Source: Deltaproteobacteria bacterium | GTDB taxonomy: Bacteria; Desulfobacterota; Desulfuromonadia; Geobacterales; DSM-12255 | Length of the DNA stretch: 10,970 nt | Assembly: GCA_017861215.1 (NCBI GenBank) | Contig: JAGFXN010000080.1 | Coordinates: 1 to 10,970 of the forward strand | Direction of reading: 5' to 3' | In this document: positions 1 through 6,835 of the stretch, one piece after another | Position numbering within the stretch: the stretch's first letter is position 1 | How the letters are laid out: each line of letters begins with the position of its first letter | Program-made: the position numbers and the translations under genes | The notes under the pieces: generated by a model | What the model saw: the letters and a program-made list of their open reading frames with translations, nothing else | Told to the model about the DNA's origin: nothing | The model's database searches: none

Positions 1-1
1 T

Positions 2-142
2 CCTCAGCGCGTATTTTTTACCACTCCATATAAAGTTGCTCCCATAGCCGGAAATGGATTGGTATCAAAGGGCGATGGTAAATTGAACGAATTGAAACTC
101 TTTTCTTGCGGATGTATTCACTTCCGCAACGTCGGGGAATAA
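2..142 (+). CDS. 3' end of an unidentified upstream gene (partial)
   Basis: One frame stays open from the window edge to a TAA at 140-142, giving 46 residues that end in FSCGCIHFRNVGE. The other two plus frames meet stops by positions 33 and 47. The stop lies 3 nt before the ATG of the next gene, whose GGGG ribosome binding site (134-137) sits inside this frame. That spacing fits an operon with translational coupling. I do not recognise the tail. In related genomes LAB_N genes often sit beside glycosyltransferases, but nothing visible here proves that. A 141-nt open frame can also arise by chance. Confidence 0.35.
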   Translation, partial: PQRVFFTTPYKVAPIAGNGLVSKGDGKLNELKLFSCGCIHFRNVGE

Positions 143-145
143 AAC

Positions 146-451
146 ATGGACTACGCTAAAGTCGCAACACTCACGATCGGTTTCACCGGGCAGGCCCTTT
201 TTTTCCTGCGCTTCTTTTTCCAATGGCTGCATTCCGAAAGACAGAAAAAATCGGTCATTCCGGAAATTTTCTGGTACTTGAGTATCTTTGGTGGGCTTCT
301 ACTCCTGGTATATTCGATACTCCGCAAGGATATCGTCTTTATCGTCGGTCAATCTACCGGCACGTTCATCTATCTCCGCAACATTTACTTCCTCCGTCGC
401 GAGCGGCGTAAAGCCAGGCGTAAAGCCGAGATTGAATCATGCTCGGATTGA
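146..451 (+). CDS. LAB_N (lipid-A-disaccharide synthase N-terminal) domain membrane protein
   Basis: This 101-residue protein consists almost entirely of three membrane segments, roughly residues 8-27, 38-59 and 62-83. It ends in a strongly basic cytoplasmic tail (RRERRKARRK). The order QALFFLRFFFQWLHSER, then SIFGGLLLLVYSI, then KDIVFIVGQSTGTFIYLRN is the pattern of the LAB_N family (PF07578). That domain was named after an N-terminal extension on some LpxB proteins, but it often occurs alone. It carries no glycosyltransferase catalytic domain, so it should not be called LpxB. Standalone members are commonly found beside glycosyltransferases acting on lipid-linked sugars, so a role in envelope glycolipid handling is inferred. 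The start is supported by GGGG 8 nt upstream and the tight spacing to the preceding frame. Confidence 0.85.
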   Translation: MDYAKVATLTIGFTGQALFFLRFFFQWLHSERQKKSVIPEIFWYLSIFGGLLLLVYSILRKDIVFIVGQSTGTFIYLRNIYFLRRERRKARRKAEIESCSD

Positions 452-616
452 CTGGCGTTAGAATCAAGCCGTATTTCTGTCAATTGGCATTGAAAAATGA
501 CCGGCCATCGGCGCCCAATTTTGACCTGCCCCAGTTCAGGCTGAAGGGATTTCCCCGGACAGGCATTCTTCCCCCCTCTCCGGCCCTTTCAGTCTAACCT
601 AAAGGCATCTCCCCAC

Positions 617-649
617 TTGACAAATACCCTCGGTAGCGTTAGGTAGAAT
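617..649 (+). promoter_or_regulatory. Probable promoter of the tRNA-Pro remnant
   Basis: A perfect -35 hexamer TTGACA (617-622) is followed by TAGAAT (644-649), 6 nt before the first tRNA base at 656. The 21-nt spacer is longer than the usual 16-18. The placement just ahead of the tRNA 5' end is what a stable-RNA promoter would show. The pairing of the two hexamers is uncertain. Confidence 0.45.
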
Positions 650-655
650 GCTCGT

Positions 656-695
656 CGGGGCGCAGCGCAGTCTGGCAGCGCACCTGCCTTGGGAG
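656..695 (+). pseudogene. tRNA-Pro(UGG) 5' half, truncated after the anticodon loop
   Basis: The order is acceptor strand CGGGGCG (656-662), CA, D arm from GCGCAG to AGCGC (665-681 region), A, anticodon 5' stem CCTGC (683-687), then loop CTTGGGA (688-694) with anticodon TGG at 690-692. This matches bacterial tRNA-Pro base for base over most positions. The expected 3' stem GCAGG, variable loop, T arm and an acceptor strand complementary to CGGGGCG do not follow. Similarity stops right after the anticodon loop, at about 695. No matching 3' half is present in the window. It is most likely a remnant left by recombination in the anticodon region. A functional tRNA from this copy is unlikely. Confidence 0.75.
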
Positions 696-762
696 AATTT
701 GCTGACAGCTTTTTAACACCGGAGTCAGTTCCAGTGATTTATGAGTATACACCGCATAGGCC

Positions 763-790
763 TTCGGTTCGATCCCGATCAGCTCCACCA
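763..790 (+). pseudogene. tRNA- or tmRNA-type 3' end (T arm, acceptor strand, CCA)
   Basis: TTCGG (763-767), loop TTCGATC (768-774) and CCGAT (775-779) form a T arm with four of five pairs. CAGCTCC (780-786), the discriminator A and encoded CCA (788-790) follow. The acceptor strand would need GGAGCTG as partner and does not pair with the upstream CGGGGCG, so this belongs to a different RNA from the tRNA-Pro half. E. coli tmRNA ends in the same CAGCTCCACCA. The only nearby partner is a four-base GGAG at 721-724, and a cloverleaf from there lacks a proper D arm. It may be an att-type remnant or a highly degenerate tRNA. A terminator follows within 8 nt. Confidence 0.55.
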
Positions 791-797
791 ATACGTA

Positions 798-834
798 GGG
801 GGTTAGACTCATCAGTCTAACCCCCTTGTTTTTT
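798..834 (+). terminator. Intrinsic terminator, 12-bp perfect stem
   Basis: GGGGGTTAGACT (798-809) pairs without mismatch with AGTCTAACCCCC (814-825) across the loop CATC. TTGTTTTTT (826-834) follows. The T tract is on the plus strand, so it ends transcription coming from the tRNA-like locus. The hairpin could also slow transcription from the minus-strand gene that stops at 872, but that side has no T tract. Confidence 0.9.
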
Positions 835-871
835 CCAGGCATGGTTCTCAATCCGGACGGTTGCGCATCAG

Positions 872-1450
872 TTATGGCGCTGCCCTGTCCAGGTCAGGTT
901 CTTTGGTCCGCCTGGCGATGTTGAAAAATATTGTCCCCAGCATAAGATCACTTATGGCGCTTACCAGTACGCCGACAGGAAAAAGGACAACCGAAGCTAT
1001 CATGATGCCGGTCGCCATATTTGCATAACAGAAAGGCTTTAACATCCCGCCCAGATCATCCGGCAGCTTCAGCAGCTTATAGCCGAATTGCACTTGCACT
1101 ACTCCCTGCGCAACCAGTATCACGATAACGGCAAGCGCTGTTGTTTCTTTCAGCGAAGTGACGTACAAGGACACTACCGTGAGTATTCCGGCGATTACGC
1201 CCGCCTTGATCATCAGGCCGATGCTCCTGTCCGTATCATGAAATATGAAGCGGGCATGAAGGAGCTTCCTGAAATAGAGGAGGAGGGCAACAAACAGCAG
1301 GGTGCCGGCAAGCTGCATAGTTGTCTGGATGATGCTGGCGGTTGCATCGAGCCTGCCCTCAAGGCGGTAGGAAAGATACATCAGGGGGAGAGTGAAAAAG
1401 GCGCTTATCATTGCCAGCCAACCGGCGATTGTCATGGTTTTACAGGTCAA
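872..1450 (-). CDS. Unknown multi-pass inner-membrane protein
   Basis: I do not recognise the family. The product is highly hydrophobic with about six membrane segments (residues near 8-28, 40-63, 78-97, 103-123, 139-157 and 158-178). Short charged loops separate them and the hydrophilic tail is RRTKEPDLDRAAP. I chose the TTG at 1450 because GGAG (1457-1460) lies 6 nt upstream. The in-frame ATG at 1433-1435, which gives 187 residues, has no nearby Shine-Dalgarno. A longer frame to 1654 would add about 70 non-conserved-looking residues and is unlikely. The gene stands alone, facing away from the phosphohexomutase gene, so context says nothing about its job. No transporter or enzyme motif is visible. 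Confidence 0.65.
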   Translation of the reverse strand: MTCKTMTIAGWLAMISAFFTLPLMYLSYRLEGRLDATASIIQTTMQLAGTLLFVALLLYFRKLLHARFIFHDTDRSIGLMIKAGVIAGILTVVSLYVTSLKETTALAVIVILVAQGVVQVQFGYKLLKLPDDLGGMLKPFCYANMATGIMIASVVLFPVGVLVSAISDLMLGTIFFNIARRTKEPDLDRAAP

Positions 1451-1681
1451 AACAGACTCCTTCAACGATAGATAGCCAGTGCTCCAGGGATCACGCAAGG
1501 CGCAGCAAGCTCCGGGATGATTTTCTGACACGTTTTCTCTTCCTGACAAGCTTCTCAATTCGGCAAAACAGTATAGCTCAGCGGCAGCAACAGATTGCAA
1601 GAAAAGATTGACTTTGAGTGTGCCAGGGGCGAAAATTGTTAGATTTTTTTGCATTTCATCACTGCAACAGGAGACTCATCA
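1451..1681. other. Divergent intergenic region
   Basis: These 231 nt separate the minus-strand membrane protein from the phosphohexomutase and should hold both promoters. TTGACT at 1608-1613 is a possible -35 for the rightward gene, but no good -10 lies at the right distance. I see no hairpin or repeat. The small overlapping open frames on both strands have no ribosome binding sites worth naming. Confidence 0.4.
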
Positions 1682-3094
1682 GTGCAGATCATTAAATTCG
1701 GTACCGACGGCTGGCGCGGGGTTATTGCCCGTGAATTCACCTTTGAAAACGTCTCCATTGTGGCGCAGGCGACCATGGATTACCTGAACCGCGAAGGGCT
1801 TGCAGCCAAAGGTCTGGTCATCGGTTATGACCGGAGGTTCCTGTCGCGCGAGTTTGCCGAGCGCACGGCAGAGATCGCTGCCGGCAACGGCATCAAGGTG
1901 CTGCTTACGGACGGCTACACGCCGACTCCGGCGGTTTCCTGGGCGGTGCATTCCCGTGCGGCCGGCGGCGGGGTGATGATCACCGCCAGCCACAATCCGC
2001 CGGTTTACAACGGCTTCAAGGTAAAAGAGTCTTTCGGCGGTTCGGCCCGCCCTGGTACGACATTGAAAATCGAAGAGCAGGTTGCGGCGAACATTGCCGC
2101 CGGACGCACAATCCTGGCGCTGCCTTTTGCCGAAGCGCTGCAGAGCGGCATGGTGGAGATATTTGAAGCCAACAGTGCCTATCACAGCCAGCTGCAAAAG
2201 TATGTCGACATCGCGCTCATCCGCAGCAGCCACATACCTTTTGTCGCCGATCCAATGTATGGAGCCGGCAGCGGCGCCTTCCCGCTGCTTCTCGCGGAGT
2301 GCACCGAGATCCACGGCGACTGCAATCCGGCCTTCGGCGGCCAGGCGCCGGAACCGACCGAAGAGCATCTGCAGGAACTGTCGGCGACGGTGAAAAGCGG
2401 CGGCTACAAGCTGGGACTGGCTCTGGACGGCGACGCCGACCGGATCGGAGCGGTGGATGAAAACGGCGATTTCTTCTCGTCGCATATGATCTTCACCGTG
2501 CTGCTGCGCCATCTTTACGAGCGCAAAGGGCTGCGCGGCGGGGTGGTCAAGACCGTTTCGACGACGCAGATGATCAATCTGCTGGCGGCAAAGTTCTCAC
2601 TGCCGCTTTTCGAGACCCCGATCGGCTTCAAGCATATCTGCGAACTGATGCTGGAGCACGACATCCTCATGGGCGGAGAAGAGTCGGGCGGTCTCGGGGT
2701 GAAAGGACATATTCCGGAGCGGGACGGCATCCTGATGGGGCTGCTGCTGCTGGAGGCGATCGCCATGTCCGGCAAAGGGCTGCGCCAGCTGCTCAATGAA
2801 ACGATGGACGAGATCGGTCATTTTTACTACCGGCGGCTCGACCTGCAGATTGAGCAGTCTGCCAAGGAGCGGCTGATAAAACGGCTGCAGGGTGACGCCC
2901 CCAAAGAGATCGCCGGGAAAGCAGTCGCAGCGGAGAACTTTGCCGACGGCTTCAAATTCATCTTTGCGGACGGCGCCTGGCTGCTGATCCGCCCCTCCGG
3001 CACCGAGCCGGTGCTGCGACTCTACAGCGAGGCAGGCAGTCCGGCCGAAGTGGAGCGTTTACTGGCCGCCGGACGGGAGATCGCCGGAGTCTGA
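1682..3094 (+). CDS. Phosphoglucomutase/phosphomannomutase family protein
   Basis: This 470-residue phosphohexomutase of the alpha-D-phosphohexomutase superfamily moves phosphate between C6 and C1 of a hexose (glucose or mannose) via a phosphoserine, feeding glycogen, LPS or nucleotide-sugar synthesis. All four active-site blocks are present. They are the phosphoserine loop TASHNPP (Ser103), the Mg-binding loop DGDADR (249-254), the sugar-specificity loop GEESGG (332-337) and the phosphate-binding loop RPSGTEP (437-443). GEESGG fits phosphoglucomutase/phosphomannomutase types. DGDADR and TASHNPPVYNG argue against GlmM. The exact sugar cannot be read from sequence. The GTG start at 1682 has AGGAG (1669-1673) 8 nt upstream and gives the usual N-terminus IIKFGTDGWRG. 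The ATG at 1649 has no ribosome binding site. No terminator is visible before the repeat at 3143. Confidence 0.93.
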   Translation: MQIIKFGTDGWRGVIAREFTFENVSIVAQATMDYLNREGLAAKGLVIGYDRRFLSREFAERTAEIAAGNGIKVLLTDGYTPTPAVSWAVHSRAAGGGVMITASHNPPVYNGFKVKESFGGSARPGTTLKIEEQVAANIAAGRTILALPFAEALQSGMVEIFEANSAYHSQLQKYVDIALIRSSHIPFVADPMYGAGSGAFPLLLAECTEIHGDCNPAFGGQAPEPTEEHLQELSATVKSGGYKLGLALDGDADRIGAVDENGDFFSSHMIFTVLLRHLYERKGLRGGVVKTVSTTQMINLLAAKFSLPLFETPIGFKHICELMLEHDILMGGEESGGLGVKGHIPERDGILMGLLLLEAIAMSGKGLRQLLNETMDEIGHFYYRRLDLQIEQSAKERLIKRLQGDAPKEIAGKAVAAENFADGFKFIFADGAWLLIRPSGTEPVLRLYSEAGSPAEVERLLAAGREIAGV

Positions 3095-3142
3095 TTTCCG
3101 TCTGAAGAAAAGTCAGCTAAAAACATAGAAGAACCTTTGCAC

Positions 3143-3236
3143 CGCAAAGACGCAAAGAGCGCAAAGAACTGCCGCAAAGAACTTCCTGAAAACAAGGTTA
3201 TGGTTTTCTTTGCGTAATCTTTGCGACCCTTGCGTC
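3143..3236. repeat. Inverted CGCAAAGA intergenic repeat
   Basis: Four CGCAAAGA units lie at 3143-3150, 3151-3158, 3160-3167 and 3173-3180. Two reverse complements, TCTTTGCG, lie at 3207-3214 and 3218-3225, followed by a diverged CTTGCGTC to 3236. Together they form a long imperfect stem with a loop of about 26 nt around 3181-3206. Sequences of this type recur in intergenic regions of Geobacter and other bacteria (from memory, not searched). The similarity may extend to about 3265. It sits between the phosphohexomutase gene and uvrA and could act on mRNA 3' ends or simply be a dispersed MITE-like or REP-like element. Confidence 0.75.
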
Positions 3237-3310
3237 ATGAGCGACCGCAGGGAGCGGGCGGTTCAAGGGTCAACCTGACCGTACCCCAACCCGATACGGA
3301 TACGACAATT

Positions 3311-6004
3311 ATGGCTCACGATAAAATCATCATCAAAGGTGCCTGCGAGCACAACCTCAAATGTATCGACCTGGAAATCCCGCGGGATCAGCTGGTGGTC
3401 ATCACCGGCATTTCCGGCTCCGGCAAGTCGACGCTCGCCTTCGACACCATCTATGCCGAAGGGCAGCGCCGTTATGTGGAGTCCCTCTCCGCCTACGCCC
3501 GCCAGTTCCTGGAGCAGATGGACAAGCCGGATGTGGAGTCGATCGAAGGGCTCTCCCCGGCCATCTCCATCGAGCAGAAGACCACCAGCAAAAACCCCCG
3601 CTCCACCGTCGGCACCGTTACCGAAATCTACGACTATCTCCGCCTTCTCTTTGCCCGGATCGGCAAACCTCACTGCTACAGCTGCGGCAAGGAGATCACC
3701 TCCCAGACCGTGTCGCAGATGGTCGACCAGGTGCTGGCGCTGCCGGCAGGGACCAGGCTGCAGCTCCTCTCGCCCCTGATCCGCGGCCGCAAGGGTGAAT
3801 ACCGCAAAGAGTTGCAGAACCTGCGCAAGGAAGGGTTCACCCGGGTCATCATCGACGGCCAGCCGCTGGAGCTGGCGGAAGAGATTACTCTCGACAAGAA
3901 CAAGGCGGTTCCGGAAACAATCCTCTTTTCAGCCAACCTCGCCTGCATCGACTGCGGCATCTCCTACCCGGAGATGACGCCGCGGATGTTCTCCTTCAAC
4001 AGTCCGTACGGCGCCTGCCCCGACTGCACCGGCCTCGGGACGCGCATGTATTTCGATGCCGAGCTGGTCGTCCCCAATCCTGACCTATCCATCCGTGAGG
4101 GGGCCATTGCCCCATGGGAAAAGCGGCTTTCCGGCTGGTACCACCAGACGCTGGAAGCGCTGGCCAAAGCCTACAAATTCGACATCCGCACCCCCTTCCG
4201 TGACCTGCCACCGGCAGCGAAAGAGGTGATTCTGCATGGTTCCAGGGGTCATAAGGTCGAGTTCTGGTGGGAAGAGGACGGCGGCCGCCGTCACACCTAT
4301 CAGAAAGAATTCGAAGGGGTGCTGAACAACCTGCAGCGGCGCTACCTGGAAAGCGAATCCGAAAGCGTCCGCGAAGACCTGGAAAAGTACATGAATGTCA
4401 TGCCCTGCCCGAGCTGCGCAGGGGCACGGCTGAAAAAAGAGTCGCTGTTTGTGAGGGTTGGCGGCAGCAGCATCCGCGACGTTACCGCCCTTGCCATCCG
4501 TGACTGCCTGCAGTTTTTCACTGATCTGCTGCTGTCCCCTAAGGATGCGGAAATCTCCCGCCGCATTCTCAAGGAGATCAGGGAGCGGCTCGGCTTCCTG
4601 GTGAATGTCGGCCTCGACTACCTCTCTCTCGACCGTACCGCCGGCACCCTTTCCGGGGGCGAAGGGCAGCGGATCCGGCTGGCAACGCAGATCGGCTCGT
4701 CGCTGGTGGGGGTGCTCTACATTCTCGATGAGCCCTCCATCGGCCTGCACCAGCGGGACAACGCCCGGCTGCTGCTTACCCTCATGCACCTGCGCGACAT
4801 CGGCAACACGGTGCTGGTGGTGGAGCATGACGAAGAGACCATTCTGGAGGCGGACCATGTCATCGACATGGGTCCGGGGGCCGGCGTGCACGGCGGCGAA
4901 GTCGTTGCCCAGGGGACGCCGCGGCAGATCATGGAGAATCCGGCCTCCATCACCGGCAAGTATCTCTCCGGCGAACTGTCGATTCCGCTGCCGGCCCAGC
5001 GCCGCACTGCCGCCAAGTACCTTACCATCAGCGGCGCCACAGAAAACAACCTCAAGGATGTCACCGTCGACATTCCGCTCGGTGTCATCACCTGCGTCAC
5101 CGGCGTTTCCGGCTCCGGCAAATCGACCCTGGTCATCGACACCCTGCACAAGGTGCTCAGCCAGCGGCTGTACCGCAGCCGCGAGAAAGCCGGTGCGGTG
5201 AGGGATATCAAAGGTCTGGAACTGCTCGACAAGGTGATCAATATCGACCAGTCGCCCATCGGCCGGACACCGCGCTCCAATCCAGCCACCTATACCGGCG
5301 TGTTCGCCGATATCCGCGACATCTTTGCCCAGCTTCCCGAATCGAAAATCAGGGGGTACAAAGCGGGCCGCTACTCCTTCAATGTCAAGGGGGGACGCTG
5401 CGAGGCGTGCAGCGGTGACGGCATCATCAAGATCGAAATGCACTTTCTGCCGGATGTGTATGTACAGTGCGAGGTCTGCAAGGGGGCACGCTACAACCGT
5501 GAAACGCTGGAGGTACGTTACAAAGGGAAGAATATTGCCGAATTCCTCGACATGACTGTCTCGCAGTCTTTGCAGTTCATGGAGAATATCCCGCGGATCA
5601 AAAACAAGCTGCAGACGGTCGAGGATGTCGGCCTCGGTTATATCCGTCTCGGTCAGGCGGCCACCACTCTCTCCGGCGGAGAAGCCCAGCGGGTGAAGCT
5701 GGCCAAAGAGCTCTCCAAGAGGGCGACCGGCCGCACCATCTACATCCTCGATGAGCCGACCACCGGCCTGCACTTCGCCGACATCGCCAAGCTGCTGGAA
5801 GTGCTGCAGAAGCTGGTCGAAGGGGGCAATACCATCGTCATCATCGAGCACAACCTCGACGTCATCAAAACCGCCGACTGGGTTATCGATCTCGGCCCGG
5901 AAGGGGGCGACCGCGGCGGCGAGATCATCGCTGCCGGCACCCCGGAAGAGGTGGCCAAGATTACCCGTTCCTATACCGGCCAGTTTCTGCGGAAGATGCT
6001 CTGA
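3311..6004 (+). CDS. uvrA: Excinuclease ABC subunit A with shortened UvrB-binding domain
   Basis: UvrA is the damage-sensing ATPase of nucleotide excision repair; as a dimer it finds lesions and loads UvrB. Visible parts, numbered from the ATG at 3311, are: Walker [11 protein letters not shown] (33-41), zinc module 1 (C212, C215, C236, C239), signature I LSGGEGQ (447-453), Walker [14 protein letters not shown] (469-480), Walker [12 protein letters not shown] (598-606), zinc module 2 (C697, C700, C720, C723), signature II LSGGEAQ (787-793) and Walker [14 protein letters not shown] (811-821). The length is 897 residues against 940 in E. coli. The shortfall maps to one place: after TLDKNK (ending at 198) five residues AVPET lead directly to [13 protein letters not shown]. 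In other UvrA proteins about 48 residues starting KHTIEVVVDR lie there, in the second half of the UvrB-binding domain. The frame is intact. The ATG gives the standard N-terminus but only a weak GGA ribosome binding site. An upstream TTG extension to 3221 runs into the repeat and is unlikely. Confidence 0.96.
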   Translation: MAHDKIIIKGACEHNLKCIDLEIPRDQLVVITGISGSGKSTLAFDTIYAEGQRRYVESLSAYARQFLEQMDKPDVESIEGLSPAISIEQKTTSKNPRSTVGTVTEIYDYLRLLFARIGKPHCYSCGKEITSQTVSQMVDQVLALPAGTRLQLLSPLIRGRKGEYRKELQNLRKEGFTRVIIDGQPLELAEEITLDKNKAVPETILFSANLACIDCGISYPEMTPRMFSFNSPYGACPDCTGLGTRMYFDAELVVPNPDLSIREGAIAPWEKRLSGWYHQTLEALAKAYKFDIRTPFRDLPPAAKEVILHGSRGHKVEFWWEEDGGRRHTYQKEFEGVLNNLQRRYLESESESVREDLEKYMNVMPCPSCAGARLKKESLFVRVGGSSIRDVTALAIRDCLQFFTDLLLSPKDAEISRRILKEIRERLGFLVNVGLDYLSLDRTAGTLSGGEGQRIRLATQIGSSLVGVLYILDEPSIGLHQRDNARLLLTLMHLRDIGNTVLVVEHDEETILEADHVIDMGPGAGVHGGEVVAQGTPRQIMENPASITGKYLSGELSIPLPAQRRTAAKYLTISGATENNLKDVTVDIPLGVITCVTGVSGSGKSTLVIDTLHKVLSQRLYRSREKAGAVRDIKGLELLDKVINIDQSPIGRTPRSNPATYTGVFADIRDIFAQLPESKIRGYKAGRYSFNVKGGRCEACSGDGIIKIEMHFLPDVYVQCEVCKGARYNRETLEVRYKGKNIAEFLDMTVSQSLQFMENIPRIKNKLQTVEDVGLGYIRLGQAATTLSGGEAQRVKLAKELSKRATGRTIYILDEPTTGLHFADIAKLLEVLQKLVEGGNTIVIIEHNLDVIKTADWVIDLGPEGGDRGGEIIAAGTPEEVAKITRSYTGQFLRKML

Positions 6005-6027
6005 GTCGGAACTACTGACTTATTCGC

Positions 6028-6056
6028 TTGTATGCCAGGTAATTTTGACTTATATT
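6028..6056 (+). promoter_or_regulatory. Candidate promoter of the toxin-antitoxin operon
   Basis: TTGTAT (6028-6033) and TATATT (6051-6056) are separated by exactly 17 nt in an AT-rich gap between uvrA and the antitoxin gene. A start near 6063 would leave a leader of only about a dozen bases. The candidate rests on hexamer match and spacing only. Confidence 0.45.
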
Positions 6057-6058
6057 TT

Positions 6059-6077
6059 ATGGCAGGAGATCTGCCAT
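6059..6077 (+). promoter_or_regulatory. Palindrome over antitoxin ribosome binding site and start: possible operator
   Basis: ATGGCAG (6059-6065) and CTGCCAT (6071-6077) are perfect 7-bp inverted arms around GAGAT. The Shine-Dalgarno AGGAG (6064-6068) and the first two bases of the start codon lie inside. Ribbon-helix-helix antitoxins commonly bind such short palindromes to repress their own operon. As RNA, the same arms could hide the ribosome binding site. The symmetry is seen directly; the operator role is inferred. Confidence 0.5.
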
Positions 6078-6342
6078 GAAAACAGCTGCAATTCACAACT
6101 TTCATATTCCGCTCCCGGAGCAGCTTTATACCCGCCTGCGGGAGGCGGCAAAACGCCAGCACCGGCCGGCAACGCAGATGGCAAAACAGGCGGTGGAAGA
6201 TTGGCTTGAAGAGCAGGAAAAGCTGCTATTACATGAAGAAATTGCCAGCTACGCCGCACATGCGGCGGGGAGCGTCGAGGATCTGGACACTCAACTTGAG
6301 GCGGCAAGTCTGGAGCATCTTGACGATATGGAGCAGGGTTAA
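6076..6342 (+). CDS. Ribbon-helix-helix type II antitoxin (MazE/PemI role)
   Basis: This 88-residue protein has a short N-terminal strand (HNFHIPLPE, about 7-15), then helices near 16-27 and 31-48. This is the ribbon-helix-helix DNA-binding layout seen in many antitoxins. The C-terminal half is acidic (EEQEK, VEDLDTQLEAASLEHLDDMEQG), as expected for a tail that wraps and neutralises a MazF-type toxin. AGGAG 7 nt upstream supports the start. Its stop overlaps the toxin ATG by one base (TAATG), so the pair is translationally coupled, antitoxin first. It likely represses its own operon, with help from the toxin. Sequence identity to named antitoxins is not evident to me, so no symbol is given. 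Confidence 0.85.
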   Translation: MKTAAIHNFHIPLPEQLYTRLREAAKRQHRPATQMAKQAVEDWLEEQEKLLLHEEIASYAAHAAGSVEDLDTQLEAASLEHLDDMEQG

Positions 6343-6689
6343 TGAAGCGGGGAGACATCTACTGGGCAAATCTTGCACCCCGTTCCGGTTCGGAGCAGGC
6401 AGGGAAGCGACCGGTCATCATTCTATCTCACGATGCTTTCAATGAAACACCGACGTGGCGTTCCATTATCGTAATTCCGGTATCAACCTCGCCAACCCAG
6501 ACGCGCCGTGGCCCAACAGTGGTTGCCCTGTCTACCGGAACCGCTGGGTTAAAGAATTACAGCAGTGCAATTTGCCACCAGGTCACGACACTCGACCGCT
6601 CCAAACTGGAAGAACGCTTGGGTTCGCTCCCGGCTGACATTCTGTTACAGGTTGAAAAAGCTCTTCTCGCTGCGTTGGATATTCGTTGA
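6342..6689 (+). CDS. MazF/PemK family endoribonuclease toxin
   Basis: This 115-residue toxin is predicted to cut mRNA at short sequence motifs and stop growth when the antitoxin is lost. The N-terminus MKRGDIYWANLAPRSGSEQAGKRPVIILSHDAFN carries the family's RGDIYW opening and the conserved SEQ-x-G-K-RP loop, with Arg23 in the expected catalytic position. Later blocks IVIPVSTSP and VTTLDRSKLEERLGSLP also match the family. The length is normal and no key residue is missing, so the toxin should be active. GGAG at 6330-6333 lies 8 nt before the ATG inside the antitoxin gene. It converges on gatA. The RNA cleavage motif cannot be predicted. Confidence 0.93.
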   Translation: MKRGDIYWANLAPRSGSEQAGKRPVIILSHDAFNETPTWRSIIVIPVSTSPTQTRRGPTVVALSTGTAGLKNYSSAICHQVTTLDRSKLEERLGSLPADILLQVEKALLAALDIR

Positions 6690-6794
6690 TAATCCCTGTT
6701 GTTCTACCGATCAAGCCTCACCCTGCACCACCCGCCACACCCACTCCAGTATCTTGAATCTGGGTATTCCTTTCCTGCCAACCAATGATTACCA

Positions 6795-6825
6795 AATTGA
6801 AAAGGGCGGCCAATCGGTCGCCCTT
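6795..6825 (-). terminator. Intrinsic terminator of gatCA
   Basis: Read on the minus strand, AAGGGCGACC pairs with GGCCGCCCTT (plus positions 6802-6825, including one G-U pair) around the six-base loop CGATTG. TTTTCAATTT follows. It lies 44 nt past the gatA stop. The hairpin may also work weakly for the converging toxin operon, which has no T tract of its own on the plus strand. Confidence 0.7.
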
Positions 6826-6835
6826 GCTGATTCAG

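Larger units (their letters stand above)
452..871. other. Gene-free stretch with tRNA remnants
   Basis: This 420-nt stretch has no convincing protein gene. Positions 452-616 show nothing I can name except TCAGTCTAACC (589-599), which recurs exactly at 812-822 in the terminator. From 617 on it holds a TTGACA element, a tRNA-Pro 5' half, about 67 nt of unassigned sequence, a tRNA 3' end with CCA and a perfect terminator, each listed separately. The arrangement reads as a damaged tRNA locus, possibly an old integration or deletion site. No integrase gene is in the window. Confidence 0.6.

Noticed and set aside
639..851. 70-residue open frame on the minus strand
   Set aside because: It lies across the tRNA remnants and terminator on the opposite strand and shows no protein-like features.
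1451..1654. N-terminal extension of the membrane protein to 1654
   Set aside because: The extra 68 or so residues precede the Shine-Dalgarno at 1457-1460 and look unrelated to the membrane segments.
3260..3277. GGTT...AACC as a Geobacter LexA box in front of uvrA
   Set aside because: It begins with GGTT and has AACC at 3272-3275, but the C, G and ACC positions of the G. sulfurreducens LexA motif GGTTN2CN4GN3ACC do not fit.
3221..3310. 30-residue N-terminal extension of UvrA from a TTG
   Set aside because: It begins inside the CGCAAAGA repeat; family N-termini match the ATG at 3311.
4085..5851. 588-residue open frame antisense to uvrA
   Set aside because: It is a long shadow frame created by the GC-rich third positions of uvrA; no ribosome binding site or recognisable protein sequence.
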